From NCBI RefSeq assembly GCF_001429625.1, contig NZ_LMSU01000001.1:1230310-1294309 (forward strand): DNA of 64,000 nt. Reading direction: 5' to 3'. Made by a program: the position numbers and the translations under genes. Source of the DNA: Nocardioides sp. Soil805 (GTDB taxonomy: Bacteria > Actinomycetota > Actinomycetes > Propionibacteriales > Nocardioidaceae). This document shows positions 16,570 through 25,291 of the stretch, piece after piece. Position 1 is the stretch's first letter. The number at the start of each line of letters is the position of its first letter. Below the pieces are notes generated by a model. That model had not been told where the DNA came from. It was given only the letters and a program-made list of their open reading frames with translations, and did no database searches.

Positions 16570-17447
16570 GTTCGCGCGCTAATCGATGGGTGATCGCGGC
16601 TGCTGTGGCGCTCGCTGCATTCACTGCCGCAGGGGGATCTCACCCCGCAATTGCCCTCGGCGGGGAAACTGAGGGTGCTGAAGGCAGCGGCACTGGCATC
16701 GTGGTCTACGCGCAACAGCAAGAGGATGCGTCTGACGGGACTTCCGGCACAGCCCAGTCCACGTCAGACACAGGCGGTTCCGATCAGTCCGCTAGCCCCA
16801 CCACTTGGGTGCTTCAGCCAGCATGCGACACCGTGAGTCCGTCCGGATGCGTCGGGACATACATCTGCGAGGACGGCACGCCGGCAGCAACCTGGTTTGA
16901 GCTGGCAGCCAATGGAGACGTCATCGACCAAGCGACGCAGTGCCCCGGGGATCCGCCGCCCACGCAGACCACGCAGACTCCGGTCGACATCCCCGGCGAA
17001 GTCCTCGCGGCCTTCAAGAAGGTCCCACTCCCGGAGTCCACGATCAACGTCCAGCCCCCGGGCGGCGAGACCCTGGTCAACCTCCCGACGATCCTGTCGA
17101 CCGCAGCGGAGCGCACCCAGATCCCGGTCCACCTCGGCAAGGTCAACCTCGACATCACCCTCGAGGTCTGGCCCAGCCAGTTCGTCTGGCACCACGGCGA
17201 CGCCACCACGCAGACGACCACCACACCCGGGAAGCCATGGACCAAGGGCGCCGACACCGCGGATCTCATCACCCACACCTACACCAAGACCGCCGAAGGG
17301 CTCCAGCTCAGCGTCGACACCACCTGGGCTGCGCAGTTCAAGGTTGCCGGCCAAGGCGACTGGCGCCCCGTCGACGGCACCGTGACCATCGGCGGCACCC
17401 CGGTCACGGTCGCCGTGCTCGAGGCCAAGCCCCAGCTCGTCCGCTGA
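16566..17447 (+). CDS. secreted protein of unknown function, partner of DUF6318 lipoprotein
   Basis: 293 residues. Signal peptide (WVIAAAVALAAFTAAGGSHPAIA), then a low-complexity Ser/Thr/Gly stretch, then a Cys-containing region (PACDTVSPSGCVGTYICED), a Pro/Thr linker and a beta-rich carboxy domain (FVWHHGDATTQTTTTPGKPW, HTYTKTAEGLQLSVDTTWAA). The last resembles a PKD-like domain seen in many Nocardioides proteins that follow DUF6318 genes. The start overlaps the previous stop (ATGA). The first 100 codons have more A/T than the neighbourhood. Likely acts at the cell surface together with the lipoprotein; no function can be named. Confidence 0.65.
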   Translation: MSSRANRWVIAAAVALAAFTAAGGSHPAIALGGETEGAEGSGTGIVVYAQQQEDASDGTSGTAQSTSDTGGSDQSASPTTWVLQPACDTVSPSGCVGTYICEDGTPAATWFELAANGDVIDQATQCPGDPPPTQTTQTPVDIPGEVLAAFKKVPLPESTINVQPPGGETLVNLPTILSTAAERTQIPVHLGKVNLDITLEVWPSQFVWHHGDATTQTTTTPGKPWTKGADTADLITHTYTKTAEGLQLSVDTTWAAQFKVAGQGDWRPVDGTVTIGGTPVTVAVLEAKPQLVR

Positions 17448-17597
17448 TCCAACGCCTCCGACCCGTCCAACCCGGCCTGAACGGGACAGCGGCCTGACAG
17501 GTCCACCAGACGGACCGCACGGGCCGCCATCCGTTCCCGGGTCCGCCGCAGGCCCCCGGACACGGGGCTGGACCGGGTGAGGTGCCCGAGACGCCGC

Positions 17598-17627
17598 AAG
17601 GGGCGGGCCCGAACGGGCCCACCCCTT
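17598..17627 (+). terminator. hairpin after the DUF6318 pair
   Basis: aaggggcgggccc / gggcccacccctt, a 13-base stem with one mismatch and a gaac loop, followed by gtctt. It lies in the 233-base gap between convergent genes and probably ends the DUF6318 operon. Confidence 0.6.
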
Positions 17628-17640
17628 GTCTTCCCCGGTC

Positions 17641-17669
17641 CCGCCAGCCGGGGTCGAGTCGGCTGGCGG
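17641..17669 (-). terminator. hairpin after the LysM gene
   Basis: Perfect 10-base stem ccgccagccg / cggctggcgg with a 9-base loop, starting 12 bases after the stop of the LysM gene on the minus strand. Probably its terminator. Confidence 0.55.
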
Positions 17670-17680
17670 AAATCAGAAGG

Positions 17681-18049
17681 TCAGTCGTTGCTGACCGGCA
17701 CGCGGAGCTTCTGCCCCGCGGAGAGCGCGACGCTGTCGAGGGCGTTGAGCCGCTCGATCTCGCGCATGGTGGTGCGAACGTCGCCACCGTCGGTGAGCTC
17801 GGAGGCGATGCTCCACAGGCTCTGGCCGGGCTCGACCATCACGATCTCGGTGGCCGGCGCCTGGCCGGCCTCGTCGGTGCCGACCGCGACGGAGCCGAGG
17901 AAGAAGCCCGCGCAGAGCACGATGGCCAGCGCCGCGAGCAGCACGACGAGGCGGCCGCGGCGCGTCAGTCGCACGGACGGCTTCGGCGCACGGGCAACCC
18001 GAGCGGTGCGGGTCGGGGCAAAAACAGGTGAGACGGTGGCGGTGCTCAT
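17681..18049 (-). CDS. LysM protein, probable SOS-induced cell-division suppressor
   Basis: 122 residues: cytosolic basic amino end, one membrane helix at about 33-55 ([19 protein letters not shown]), then an extracytoplasmic LysM domain at about 69-119 ([34 protein letters not shown]). Architecture and position, divergent from lexA over SOS boxes, match Rv2719c of Mycobacterium tuberculosis, DivS of Corynebacterium and functionally YneA of Bacillus, which pause septation during DNA damage. The ATG at 18049 has GGAGG upstream; a longer in-frame start is unlikely. The functional assignment rests on synteny and architecture, not on a test. Confidence 0.8.
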   Translation of the reverse strand: MSTATVSPVFAPTRTARVARAPKPSVRLTRRGRLVVLLAALAIVLCAGFFLGSVAVGTDEAGQAPATEIVMVEPGQSLWSIASELTDGGDVRTTMREIERLNALDSVALSAGQKLRVPVSND

Positions 18050-18154
18050 GGTGGCCTCCAGGGGAAGAGTCAGCCGGTAGGTGGTGTCGACCGGATCGGT
18101 CAGGACTTGTCTAGAGGGAGCCACCGACAATGGGTGGTTCGCTCAGACGTTCGA

Positions 18155-18170
18155 TCGAGCACGTGTTCGA
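18155..18170. promoter_or_regulatory. LexA (SOS) box 1
   Basis: tcgagcacgtgttcga: one base off the symmetrical actinobacterial SOS box (CGAAC-N4-GTTCG type). It is nearest to the LysM gene, about 106 bases from its start. Confidence 0.75.
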
Positions 18171-18206
18171 CAGTAAAGCGTGTGTTCGAACGACGCAAGG
18201 GCTCTG

Positions 18207-18222
18207 ACGAACATTTGTTCGA
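18207..18222. promoter_or_regulatory. LexA (SOS) box 2
   Basis: acgaacatttgttcga contains CGAAC-ATTT-GTTCG, a perfect match to the SOS box core. It sits midway in the 315-base lysM-lexA divergent region. Confidence 0.88.
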
Positions 18223-18254
18223 GCGAGATTTCGTCCTAAGCAACGACACGCGGT

Positions 18255-18270
18255 TCGAACAAATGTTTGA
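18255..18270. promoter_or_regulatory. LexA (SOS) box 3
   Basis: tcgaacaaatgtttga, one mismatch from the consensus in the right arm, 95 bases before the lexA start. It is expected to give LexA autoregulation. An additional isolated ttcgaa palindrome lies at 18185. Confidence 0.82.
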
Positions 18271-18364
18271 AGTCCCGGCGGCGACAGGACTACGGTTGAG
18301 CCCAGCAGTTGAGAAGGCAGCCGAGACAGGCCGTCGAGACAGGCCCAGCAGCAGGAGGACGTAC

Positions 18365-19090
18365 ATGGCCAGCAAGGACCGCAGCGGCAAGGTCGTCGAG
18401 ATGCCTGACGGCCCGCCCGACGCGACCGGACTCACCCCGCGTCAGCAGCGCGTCCTGGCCACCATCAAGGAGGCCATCGAGACCCGGGGCTACCCGCCCA
18501 GCATGCGCGAGATCGGCGCGGCCGTGGGGCTCACCAGCTCCTCGAGCGTCGCCCACCAGCTCAAGGTGCTGGAGGAGAAGGGCTTCCTCAAGCGCGACCC
18601 CAACCGTCCGCGCGCCATCGAGGTCTTCCTCCCCGAGGTGATGGCCGCCCGTCGTTCCATCTCCAGCGCCGACGAGACCAGCATCGACGAGACCGACATC
18701 GGCAACACCGCGCCCCCCGCGACGTACGTCCCGATGGTCGGGCGCATCGCGGCCGGTGGTCCGATCCTGGCCGAGGAGCAGATCTCCGAGGTCTTCCCGC
18801 TCCCCAAGTCGCTGGTCGGCGAGGGCACGCTCTTCCTCCTCGAGGTCTCCGGTGACTCGATGATCGACGCGGCGATCTGCGACGGCGACTACGTGGTGAT
18901 CCGTCAGGAGCAGACCGCCGCCAACGGCGACATCGTCGCGGCGATGATCGACGGCGAGGCCACGGTCAAGACGTTCCAGCGCAAGGACGGCCACGTGTGG
19001 CTGCTCCCCCACAACGACGCCTACGAGCCCATCGACGGCACGCACGCCACCATCCTCGGCAAGGTCACCGCGGTCCTGCGTCGCATGTGA
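18365..19090 (+). CDS. lexA: LexA repressor
   Basis: 241-residue SOS repressor. Residues 24-88 form the winged-helix DNA-binding domain ([40 protein letters not shown]). Cleavage site Ala130-Gly131 in GRIAAGGP; catalytic Ser165 in VSGDSM and Lys202 in EATVKTF. All autolysis residues are therefore intact. The ATG at 18365 has AGGAGG upstream and begins the conserved protein. It diverges from the LysM gene, with three SOS boxes between them. Its length is typical of actinobacterial LexA. Confidence 0.98.
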   Translation: MASKDRSGKVVEMPDGPPDATGLTPRQQRVLATIKEAIETRGYPPSMREIGAAVGLTSSSSVAHQLKVLEEKGFLKRDPNRPRAIEVFLPEVMAARRSISSADETSIDETDIGNTAPPATYVPMVGRIAAGGPILAEEQISEVFPLPKSLVGEGTLFLLEVSGDSMIDAAICDGDYVVIRQEQTAANGDIVAAMIDGEATVKTFQRKDGHVWLLPHNDAYEPIDGTHATILGKVTAVLRRM

Positions 19091-19181
19091 GGCGTCCCTC
19101 GGGGATCCCTGATACCCAGGTAAGGGGAGCGACGGGGAATTACCCGATGCAATTGTTGGCCGGACGACGTTCACTGGACCA

Positions 19182-20087
19182 GTGACCTTTCTCGACGCAG
19201 CGCCCGCGACGACGGTGGCTGCCAGCCCCCGTCGCGACGGGCTGCGCGAGCTCGGGGTCCTTGCGCTGGTGTACGTCGGGTACGCCGCCAGCCGGGTGCT
19301 CGCCGACGACACCCTGTCCCCCGCCGTCACCCGTGCCGTCCGCATCCTCGACGTGGAGCGCCTGCTGCGCCTCGACGTCGAGGGTGGGCTCAACCGCTGG
19401 TTCGTCGAGCACGACACCGTGGGCGTCGCAGCGTCGTTCTACTACGCCGGCGCCCACTACGTGCTGACCCTGCTGGTCGTGATCTGGCTCTTCCTCCGGC
19501 ACCGGGACGCCTACGCGCCGGCCCGGCTCGCCCTGGTCGGCGCCACGGGGGTGGCCCTGGTCGCCTACCTGACGATGCCCACCGCGCCGCCGCGCCTGCT
19601 GGGCGGGTGGACCGACCTGCTGGCCCTGCACTCCGCCGCCGGCTGGTGGGGCGGGGAGGCCTCCGCGCCGCAGGGCATGGGCTGGCTGACCAACCAGCTG
19701 GCCGCCTTCCCGAGCATGCACGCCGGCTGGGCGTTGTGGGTGGCGCTCGCGGTCACCCACGTCGTACGACGACGTGCGGTCGTGGTGTTCGCCTGGACGC
19801 ACGCCGTGCTCACCGGCATCGTCGTGGTCGGCACCGGCAACCACTGGGTGCTCGACGTGGTCGCCGGCTGGGCGGTCGTCCTGATCGCCTGGCAGGCCGT
19901 CGGCCCGCCCTCGGTGGGGAACGAGACCGGCCCGACCGCGGCCGGCGCGGCCGATCCGGTTCCCCACGCACCGGCACGGGGAACGCACTCGGCCCCCGAG
20001 CGCACCGAGGGGCCGATCCGGTTCCCCAGGCCGCGCGACTCCGAAGACGACGCCAACGCCGACGCGGACCGCCCCGCGCGGCACTGA
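19182..20087 (+). CDS. PAP2-family membrane phosphatase / phosphotransferase
   Basis: 301 residues with about six membrane segments. The PAP2 signature is spread as in the Aur1/Ipt1-like branch: MPTAPPRLLGG (motif 1), AFPSMHAGWALW (motif 2 His) and GTGNHWVLDVVAGWAV (motif 3 His and Asp). Such proteins dephosphorylate or transfer phosphorylated lipids at the membrane. The tail after residue 245 is Pro/Asp-rich and cytosolic, and contains an 18-base direct repeat in its DNA (19949-19966 and 20011-20028). GTG start; no ribosome site. Upstream cgttcactgga also precedes the phoD-like gene. Confidence 0.8.
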   Translation: MTFLDAAPATTVAASPRRDGLRELGVLALVYVGYAASRVLADDTLSPAVTRAVRILDVERLLRLDVEGGLNRWFVEHDTVGVAASFYYAGAHYVLTLLVVIWLFLRHRDAYAPARLALVGATGVALVAYLTMPTAPPRLLGGWTDLLALHSAAGWWGGEASAPQGMGWLTNQLAAFPSMHAGWALWVALAVTHVVRRRAVVVFAWTHAVLTGIVVVGTGNHWVLDVVAGWAVVLIAWQAVGPPSVGNETGPTAAGAADPVPHAPARGTHSAPERTEGPIRFPRPRDSEDDANADADRPARH

Positions 20088-20207
20088 GCGACGACGGGCC
20101 ACGCCGCCGGCAGCCGGGGGTGGACTGTCGCTCCAACGCAGGGTGAACGGACGGTGCTCACACCCGTTCCGGCGTGATCTCAGTGCGGGTTCGTCGTTCA
20201 CTGGAGT

Positions 20208-21869
20208 GTGACCACCCTGCATCGACGTACCGTCCTCGCCTCCGGCGCCGCCGCCGGCGCCGGTCTCGCGGCCGCCGCCCAGAGCCCGGCCGCCGGCCAG
20301 CTGAGCCCGCCGGGGATCTTCCGCCACGGCGTGGCCTCGGGCGACCCGCTGGCCCGCCAGGTCGTGCTCTGGACGCGGGTCACCCCGAGCCCCGACGCCA
20401 CCCCCGGCTCCGGGCTGGGACCGGCGACGAAGGTCCGGTGGGAGGTCGCCCGGGACGCGTCGTTCCGCAAGGTCGTCAGCGCCGGCACCGTCACGACCAC
20501 GGCCGCGCGCGACCACACCGTCAAAGTGGACGCAGGCGGCCTGGAGCCGGAGACCTGGTACCACTACCGTTTCGTGTCCGGCGGTGTCACGAGCCCGGTC
20601 GGGCGCACCCGCACCGCCCCCGACGAGGCGTCCACCCCCGACCACCTCCGCCTGGGCGTCGTCAGCTGCGCCAACCTGCAGGCCGGCTGGTTCAGCGCCT
20701 ACCGCCACCTCGCCGCCCGCGACGACCTGCACGCGATCCTGCACCTCGGCGACTACCTCTACGAGTACGGCCCGGGCGAGTACGGCTACGGCCGGGCCAA
20801 CGTCGACGTACGCCCCCACGACCCGGCCACCGAGATGGTGCAGCTGGCCGACTACCGCCGCCGCCACGCGCAGTACAAGCAGGATCCCGACCTCCAGGCA
20901 CTGCACGCGCGCTACCCCTTCATCGTCACGTGGGACGACCACGAGGTCACCAACGACGCGTGGCGCGGGGGCGCCGAGAACCACCAACCGGAGGAGGGCG
21001 ACTACACCCTGCGCCGGGACCGGTCGCACCGCGCGTACGACGAGTGGATGCCGGTGCGCATGGACGGCACCGCGACCCTCGACGACGGCACCCGGCTCTT
21101 CCGCCGCCTCACCTTCGGGCGGCTGGCCGAGATCAGCATGCTCGACCTGCGGACCTACCGCGACCAGCAGGCGGCGACGCCGCTGCTCGACCCCGCCGTC
21201 GACGACCCCGAGCGGACGATCGCGGGGCGCGCCCAGCTCGACTGGCTCAAGGCGTCGCTGACCGCTCCTGCCCAGTGGAAGCTGGTCGGCAACCCGGTGA
21301 TGATCGCGCCGGTCACCTTCGCCCAGGTCCCGCAGGCCCTCATCGGTCCCGTCGACGACGTGACCGGGATCCTGCCGCGCGACGGCGCGCCGTACAACGT
21401 GGACCAGTGGGACGGCTACACCGACGACCGACGCGAGGTCCTCACGCACATCCGCGACCGGGGCGTGCGCGACGTCGTGTTCCTGACCGGCGACATCCAC
21501 TCCGCCTGGGCGTGCGACCTGCCCTACGACGCCGCGACGTACCCGCTGGGCGACTCCGCGGGCGTCGAGTTCGTGTGCACCTCGGTGACCTCCAACAACC
21601 TGGACGACATCACCGGCGCACCCCCGAGGACCGCCAGCCTGACCGTCGAGGCGGCGATCCAGACCAGCAACCGCCACGTGCGCTACCTCAACTTCGACGA
21701 CCACGGCTACTCCGTGTTCGACGTGACACCGGCGCGGGCCCAGATGGACTACTACGTCATCGGCGACCGCGCGGACCGCAACGCACCCGCCGCCTGGGCC
21801 ACGTCGTGGGCGACGCGGTCCGGCACCAGCAAGGTCATGCCCGTCGACCGGCCCGTCACCGGCGCCTGA
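20208..21869 (+). CDS. phoD: PhoD-like alkaline phosphatase / phosphodiesterase, Tat-exported
   Basis: 553 residues. A twin-arginine signal (HRRTVLASGAAAGAGLAAAA) is followed by the PhoD amino-terminal beta domain (FRHGVASGDPLARQVVLWTR) and the metallophosphatase domain: VVSCANLQAGWF, LHLGDYLYEYGPGEYGYG, FIVTWDDHEVTNDAW and VFLTGDIHSAW, holding the Asp, Asn and His metal ligands. It releases phosphate from phosphodiesters such as teichoic acids outside the cell. GTG start at 20208 with GGAG just before it. The stop is nine bases from the next gene, also a Tat-exported phosphatase-type enzyme. Confidence 0.9.
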   Translation: MTTLHRRTVLASGAAAGAGLAAAAQSPAAGQLSPPGIFRHGVASGDPLARQVVLWTRVTPSPDATPGSGLGPATKVRWEVARDASFRKVVSAGTVTTTAARDHTVKVDAGGLEPETWYHYRFVSGGVTSPVGRTRTAPDEASTPDHLRLGVVSCANLQAGWFSAYRHLAARDDLHAILHLGDYLYEYGPGEYGYGRANVDVRPHDPATEMVQLADYRRRHAQYKQDPDLQALHARYPFIVTWDDHEVTNDAWRGGAENHQPEEGDYTLRRDRSHRAYDEWMPVRMDGTATLDDGTRLFRRLTFGRLAEISMLDLRTYRDQQAATPLLDPAVDDPERTIAGRAQLDWLKASLTAPAQWKLVGNPVMIAPVTFAQVPQALIGPVDDVTGILPRDGAPYNVDQWDGYTDDRREVLTHIRDRGVRDVVFLTGDIHSAWACDLPYDAATYPLGDSAGVEFVCTSVTSNNLDDITGAPPRTASLTVEAAIQTSNRHVRYLNFDDHGYSVFDVTPARAQMDYYVIGDRADRNAPAAWATSWATRSGTSKVMPVDRPVTGA

Positions 21870-21878
21870 GGAGGAACC

Positions 21879-23192
21879 ATGTGCGAGCCCACCCCCCACA
21901 CCCGACGCCCCGCCTTCGCGGACGGTCTCGACGAGATCCGCACCGGACGCCGGTCGCTGCTGAAGGTCGTCGGTGCCGGCGGTGCCGCCGTGGCGATCTC
22001 CACGGCGGTCGGCAGCGCGCCCGCGGCAGCGGCCCGGTCACCGAAGCGGGCCTACGTCCTCGTCCTCGACGGGTGCCGCCCGGACGAGGTCACCGCCCCC
22101 CTGATGCCGCGGGCGGCCGCGCTGAGGGACGCGGGCCTGAACCACCCCTTCGCCTCCTCGATGCCGATCATGGAGACGATCCCCAACCACGTGATGATGA
22201 TGACCGGCGTGCGACCGGACCGCAGCGGCGTCCCGGCCAACTCCGTCTACGACCGCACCGAGGGGGTGGTCCGGGACCTGGACCGGCCCGGCGACATCAC
22301 CATCGGCACGGTGATCGAGCGCCTCAACGACGCCGGGCTCACGACCGGCACGGTGCTCAGCAAGGAGTACCTGTACGGCGTCTTCGGCGCCCGGGCCACC
22401 CACCGCTGGGAACCGGCGCCGGTGATCCCCGTCTCGGGGCACGCCCCCGACGTCGCCACCATGGACGCGGCGCTGGCGATGCTCGACGCGCACGACCCGG
22501 ACATGGTCTTCATCAACCTCGGGGACATCGACCGGGTCGGCCACTCCGACCTCACCGGCCCCCTCTCGCTGCGGCTCGCGCGGCAGGCGGCGCTGGCGGC
22601 CACCGACCTGCAGGTCGGCCGCTTCGTCGACGAGCTCGTCCGGTCGGGGCGCTGGCAGGACTCGATCGTGATCGTCCTCGCCGACCACTCGATGGACTGG
22701 TCGCGACCCGCCTCGATCATCCACCTGCAGCCCGTCCTCGACGCCGACCCGCTGCTCGCCGGCCACGTGGTCATCGCCGACAACGGGGGCGCCGACCTCC
22801 TCTACTGGACGGGCGACCCCGCCTCACGGGGCGCCGCCGTGGCCAGGATGATCGCCCTCGCCTCCGACACCCCGGGAGTGCTCGAGGCACTCGACCCGCT
22901 CGTCGACCCGACCCTGCGGACCGGCCCGCTCGGCGGGGACGTCGTCGTCCATGCCCGGGCCGGCTGGCGCTTCACCGATCCCGACATCTGGTCCAACCCG
23001 ATCCCCGGCAACCACGGTCACCCGGCCACCCGGCCGATCCCGTGGTTCATCGGCGGCGGGCACCCCGTCGTACCGCGCGGTGCCACCGCCTCCGAGCAGG
23101 CCCGCACCCTCGACGTCGCCCCCACGCTCGCGGACTTCTTCGGGGTCGGGGCGCCCGTCGGCGGGTACGACGGGACGTCGCGGCTGGCGTGA
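21879..23192 (+). CDS. alkaline phosphatase superfamily (nucleotide pyrophosphatase/phosphodiesterase-like), Tat-exported
   Basis: 437 residues. The Tat signal GRRSLLKVVGAGGAAVAIS lies 23 residues in. The mature part is of the NPP/alkaline phosphatase fold: YVLVLDGCRPDEV (metal Asp), SMPIMETIPNHVMMMTGVRP (nucleophile Thr/Ser region), FINLGDIDRVGHSD and VIVLADHSMDW (metal Asp/His). Strong ribosome site GAGGAGGAA before the ATG. It lies nine bases after the phoD-like gene, in one operon; together they look like an extracellular phosphate-scavenging pair. Exact substrate unknown. Confidence 0.85.
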   Translation: MCEPTPHTRRPAFADGLDEIRTGRRSLLKVVGAGGAAVAISTAVGSAPAAAARSPKRAYVLVLDGCRPDEVTAPLMPRAAALRDAGLNHPFASSMPIMETIPNHVMMMTGVRPDRSGVPANSVYDRTEGVVRDLDRPGDITIGTVIERLNDAGLTTGTVLSKEYLYGVFGARATHRWEPAPVIPVSGHAPDVATMDAALAMLDAHDPDMVFINLGDIDRVGHSDLTGPLSLRLARQAALAATDLQVGRFVDELVRSGRWQDSIVIVLADHSMDWSRPASIIHLQPVLDADPLLAGHVVIADNGGADLLYWTGDPASRGAAVARMIALASDTPGVLEALDPLVDPTLRTGPLGGDVVVHARAGWRFTDPDIWSNPIPGNHGHPATRPIPWFIGGGHPVVPRGATASEQARTLDVAPTLADFFGVGAPVGGYDGTSRLA

Positions 23193-23227
23193 GGCGCGCG
23201 GTCGCCGAGGACCGGCGCGGCGGGGCC

Positions 23228-25216
23228 TCAGCCCGCGGCGAGCCGCGCGAGGGCCTTGCGGACCAGCGCCGGGTCGGTGGTGGTCCACATCGGCGGCAGC
23301 GAGGCCTTCAGGAACCCGCCGTAGCGGGCCGTGGCCAGCCGGGGGTCGAGGACCGCGACGACGCCGCGGTCGGTGGTGGTGCGGATCAGCCGCCCGGCCC
23401 CCTGGGCCATCAGCAGCGCGGCGTGGGTGGCGGCGACCTGCATGAAGCCGTTGCCACCGGCCTTGTCGGCCGCCCGCTGGCGGGCCGACATCAGCGGGTC
23501 GTCGGGGCGCGGGAACGGGATCCGGTCGATGAGCACCAGCTGGCAGGTGTCCCCCGGCACGTCCAGGCCCTGCCACAGCGACAGGGTGCCGAAGAGGCAG
23601 GTGTGCGGGTCCCCGACGAACTGCTTGGCCAGCTCGGGGAGCTGGGCGTCACCCTGCGCCAGCGTCGTGAGGTGCGGCAGCTTCTCGCGGACGTGCTCGG
23701 CCGCGGCCTCGGCGGCGCGACGCGAGGAGAAGAGCCCCAGCGTGCGGCCGTCGGCGGCGTCCACCAGCTCGCAGATCTCGTCGAGCTGCGCCTTGACCAG
23801 GCCGTCGCGCCCGGGCGGCGGGAGGTGGCGGGCGACGTACAGGATGGCCTGCTGGCCGTAGTCGAACGGCGAGCCGACGTCGATCCCGCGCCACGGCAGC
23901 ACACCGTCGGGGGTGTCCTCCGGGGACGGGCCCCCGGCCTCGACCCGCTCGGTCGGCTTGAGCCCGATCGAGCTGGCGACGGCGTTGAAGTCGCCGCCCA
24001 GCATCAGGGTGGCGCTGGTGAAGACCACCGTCTTGTCGGAGAGCAGCTTGTCGCGCATCTGCCCCCACACCTGGAGCGGCGCGACGTGCAGCCGTGCGGG
24101 GATGCGGGTCGCTGCCTGCGGCGGCGGCTCGCTGAGCCACAGCACGTCGGACTCGAAGGCCGCGGCCATCCGCTCGGCGTGCGCGAAGACGTCCTGCACC
24201 ATCCCCTTGGCCTGGGTGCGCCCCGGGTCGCCCTCGCCGTCGCCGGCGGTCTCGCGGGGGTACGCCGACAGGCAGGCGCGCGCTGCGTCGCGCACCAGCT
24301 CGAGCGCCGCCCCGAGCTGCTCCGGCATCCGCTCGATGCGACCGGCCGAGGTCGCCTCGAAGGCGTCCGACAGCGCGTCGGCGGCCTCGGCCAGCGCGTC
24401 GGCCGAGTCGTCCTCGACGATCCGCTGGGAACGCCGGGCTGCCCGCTCGACGTCGCCGACGGCCAGCTCGTCGGTGGCGGCCTGGGTGACCCGGGCGGTG
24501 AGCTCGTGGGCCTCGTCGATGACCACGGCGTCGTACTCCGGGATCATCGGCACGCCCTCGATGGCGTCGATGGCCAGCAGCGAGTGGTTGGTGACGATGA
24601 GGTGGGAGCGCTGCGCCTTCTCCCGGGCGAGCTCGGCGAAGCACTCCTGACCGAACGGGCACTTGGCCGCGCCGAGGCACTCGCGGTGGTTGACGCTGAC
24701 CTGGCGCCACTCGCGGTCGGTGTGGCGCGGGGCGTTGTCACGCTCGCCGGTGCCGCCGTCCTCGGCCTCCTCCTCGGCCCAGCCGCGCAGCTCGAGCACC
24801 TTCTCGGCCATCGACCCGACGGGGACGTCGACCAGCGCGCCCTGGTCGTCCGGCACGCCCTCGCGGATGCGGTGCAGGCAGGCGTAGTTGGAGCGGCCCT
24901 TGAGCACGGCGTACGACGCGTCGACCTGCGCGCCGACGGCCTCGACGAGCCGGGGGATGTCGCGCTCGACGAGCTGGTGCTGGAGCGCCAGGGTGGCCGT
25001 GGCGACCACCACCCGCTCCTTGTGGAGCAGGCTCGGGACGAGGTAGGCCAGCGACTTGCCGGTGCCGGTGCCGGCCTGGACGAGCAGGTGCTCGCCCTCG
25101 GTGAAGGCGGTGGCCACGGCCTCGGCCATCTCGACCTGGCCCGCACGCTCCTGCCCCCCGAGCGCCGTGACGGCCTCGTGGAGCAGGGTGGTCACGCGGG
25201 AGTCGGAATCAGGCAC
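23228..25216 (-). CDS. dinG: DinG/YoaA-type Fe-S ATP-dependent DNA helicase
   Basis: 662-residue superfamily 2 helicase of the XPD/DinG group. Walker A AGTGTGKSLAY near residue 48; Fe-S cluster cysteines in NYACLHR, HRECLGAAKCPFGQECF; DEAH box VVIDEAHELT near 230; motif VI LMAQGAGRLIRTTTDRG near 610. It unwinds 5'-tailed DNA, R-loops and similar structures in repair. GTG start at 25216 with TAGGGT six bases upstream, a leaderless layout. No SOS box was seen near this promoter although dinG is LexA-regulated in E. coli. Confidence 0.93.
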   Translation of the reverse strand: MPDSDSRVTTLLHEAVTALGGQERAGQVEMAEAVATAFTEGEHLLVQAGTGTGKSLAYLVPSLLHKERVVVATATLALQHQLVERDIPRLVEAVGAQVDASYAVLKGRSNYACLHRIREGVPDDQGALVDVPVGSMAEKVLELRGWAEEEAEDGGTGERDNAPRHTDREWRQVSVNHRECLGAAKCPFGQECFAELAREKAQRSHLIVTNHSLLAIDAIEGVPMIPEYDAVVIDEAHELTARVTQAATDELAVGDVERAARRSQRIVEDDSADALAEAADALSDAFEATSAGRIERMPEQLGAALELVRDAARACLSAYPRETAGDGEGDPGRTQAKGMVQDVFAHAERMAAAFESDVLWLSEPPPQAATRIPARLHVAPLQVWGQMRDKLLSDKTVVFTSATLMLGGDFNAVASSIGLKPTERVEAGGPSPEDTPDGVLPWRGIDVGSPFDYGQQAILYVARHLPPPGRDGLVKAQLDEICELVDAADGRTLGLFSSRRAAEAAAEHVREKLPHLTTLAQGDAQLPELAKQFVGDPHTCLFGTLSLWQGLDVPGDTCQLVLIDRIPFPRPDDPLMSARQRAADKAGGNGFMQVAATHAALLMAQGAGRLIRTTTDRGVVAVLDPRLATARYGGFLKASLPPMWTTTDPALVRKALARLAAG

Positions 25217-25291
25217 CGGAGCACCCTATGCGGCGGCACCGACAGTCGCCGACGCCACTCCACAGGCCCCCGGAGGGAGCGGCCGAGCCGG

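Noticed and set aside
25200..25260. SOS box at the dinG promoter
   Set aside because: No CGAAC-N4-GTTCG-like palindrome within the intergenic bases, despite dinG being a classical SOS gene in E. coli.
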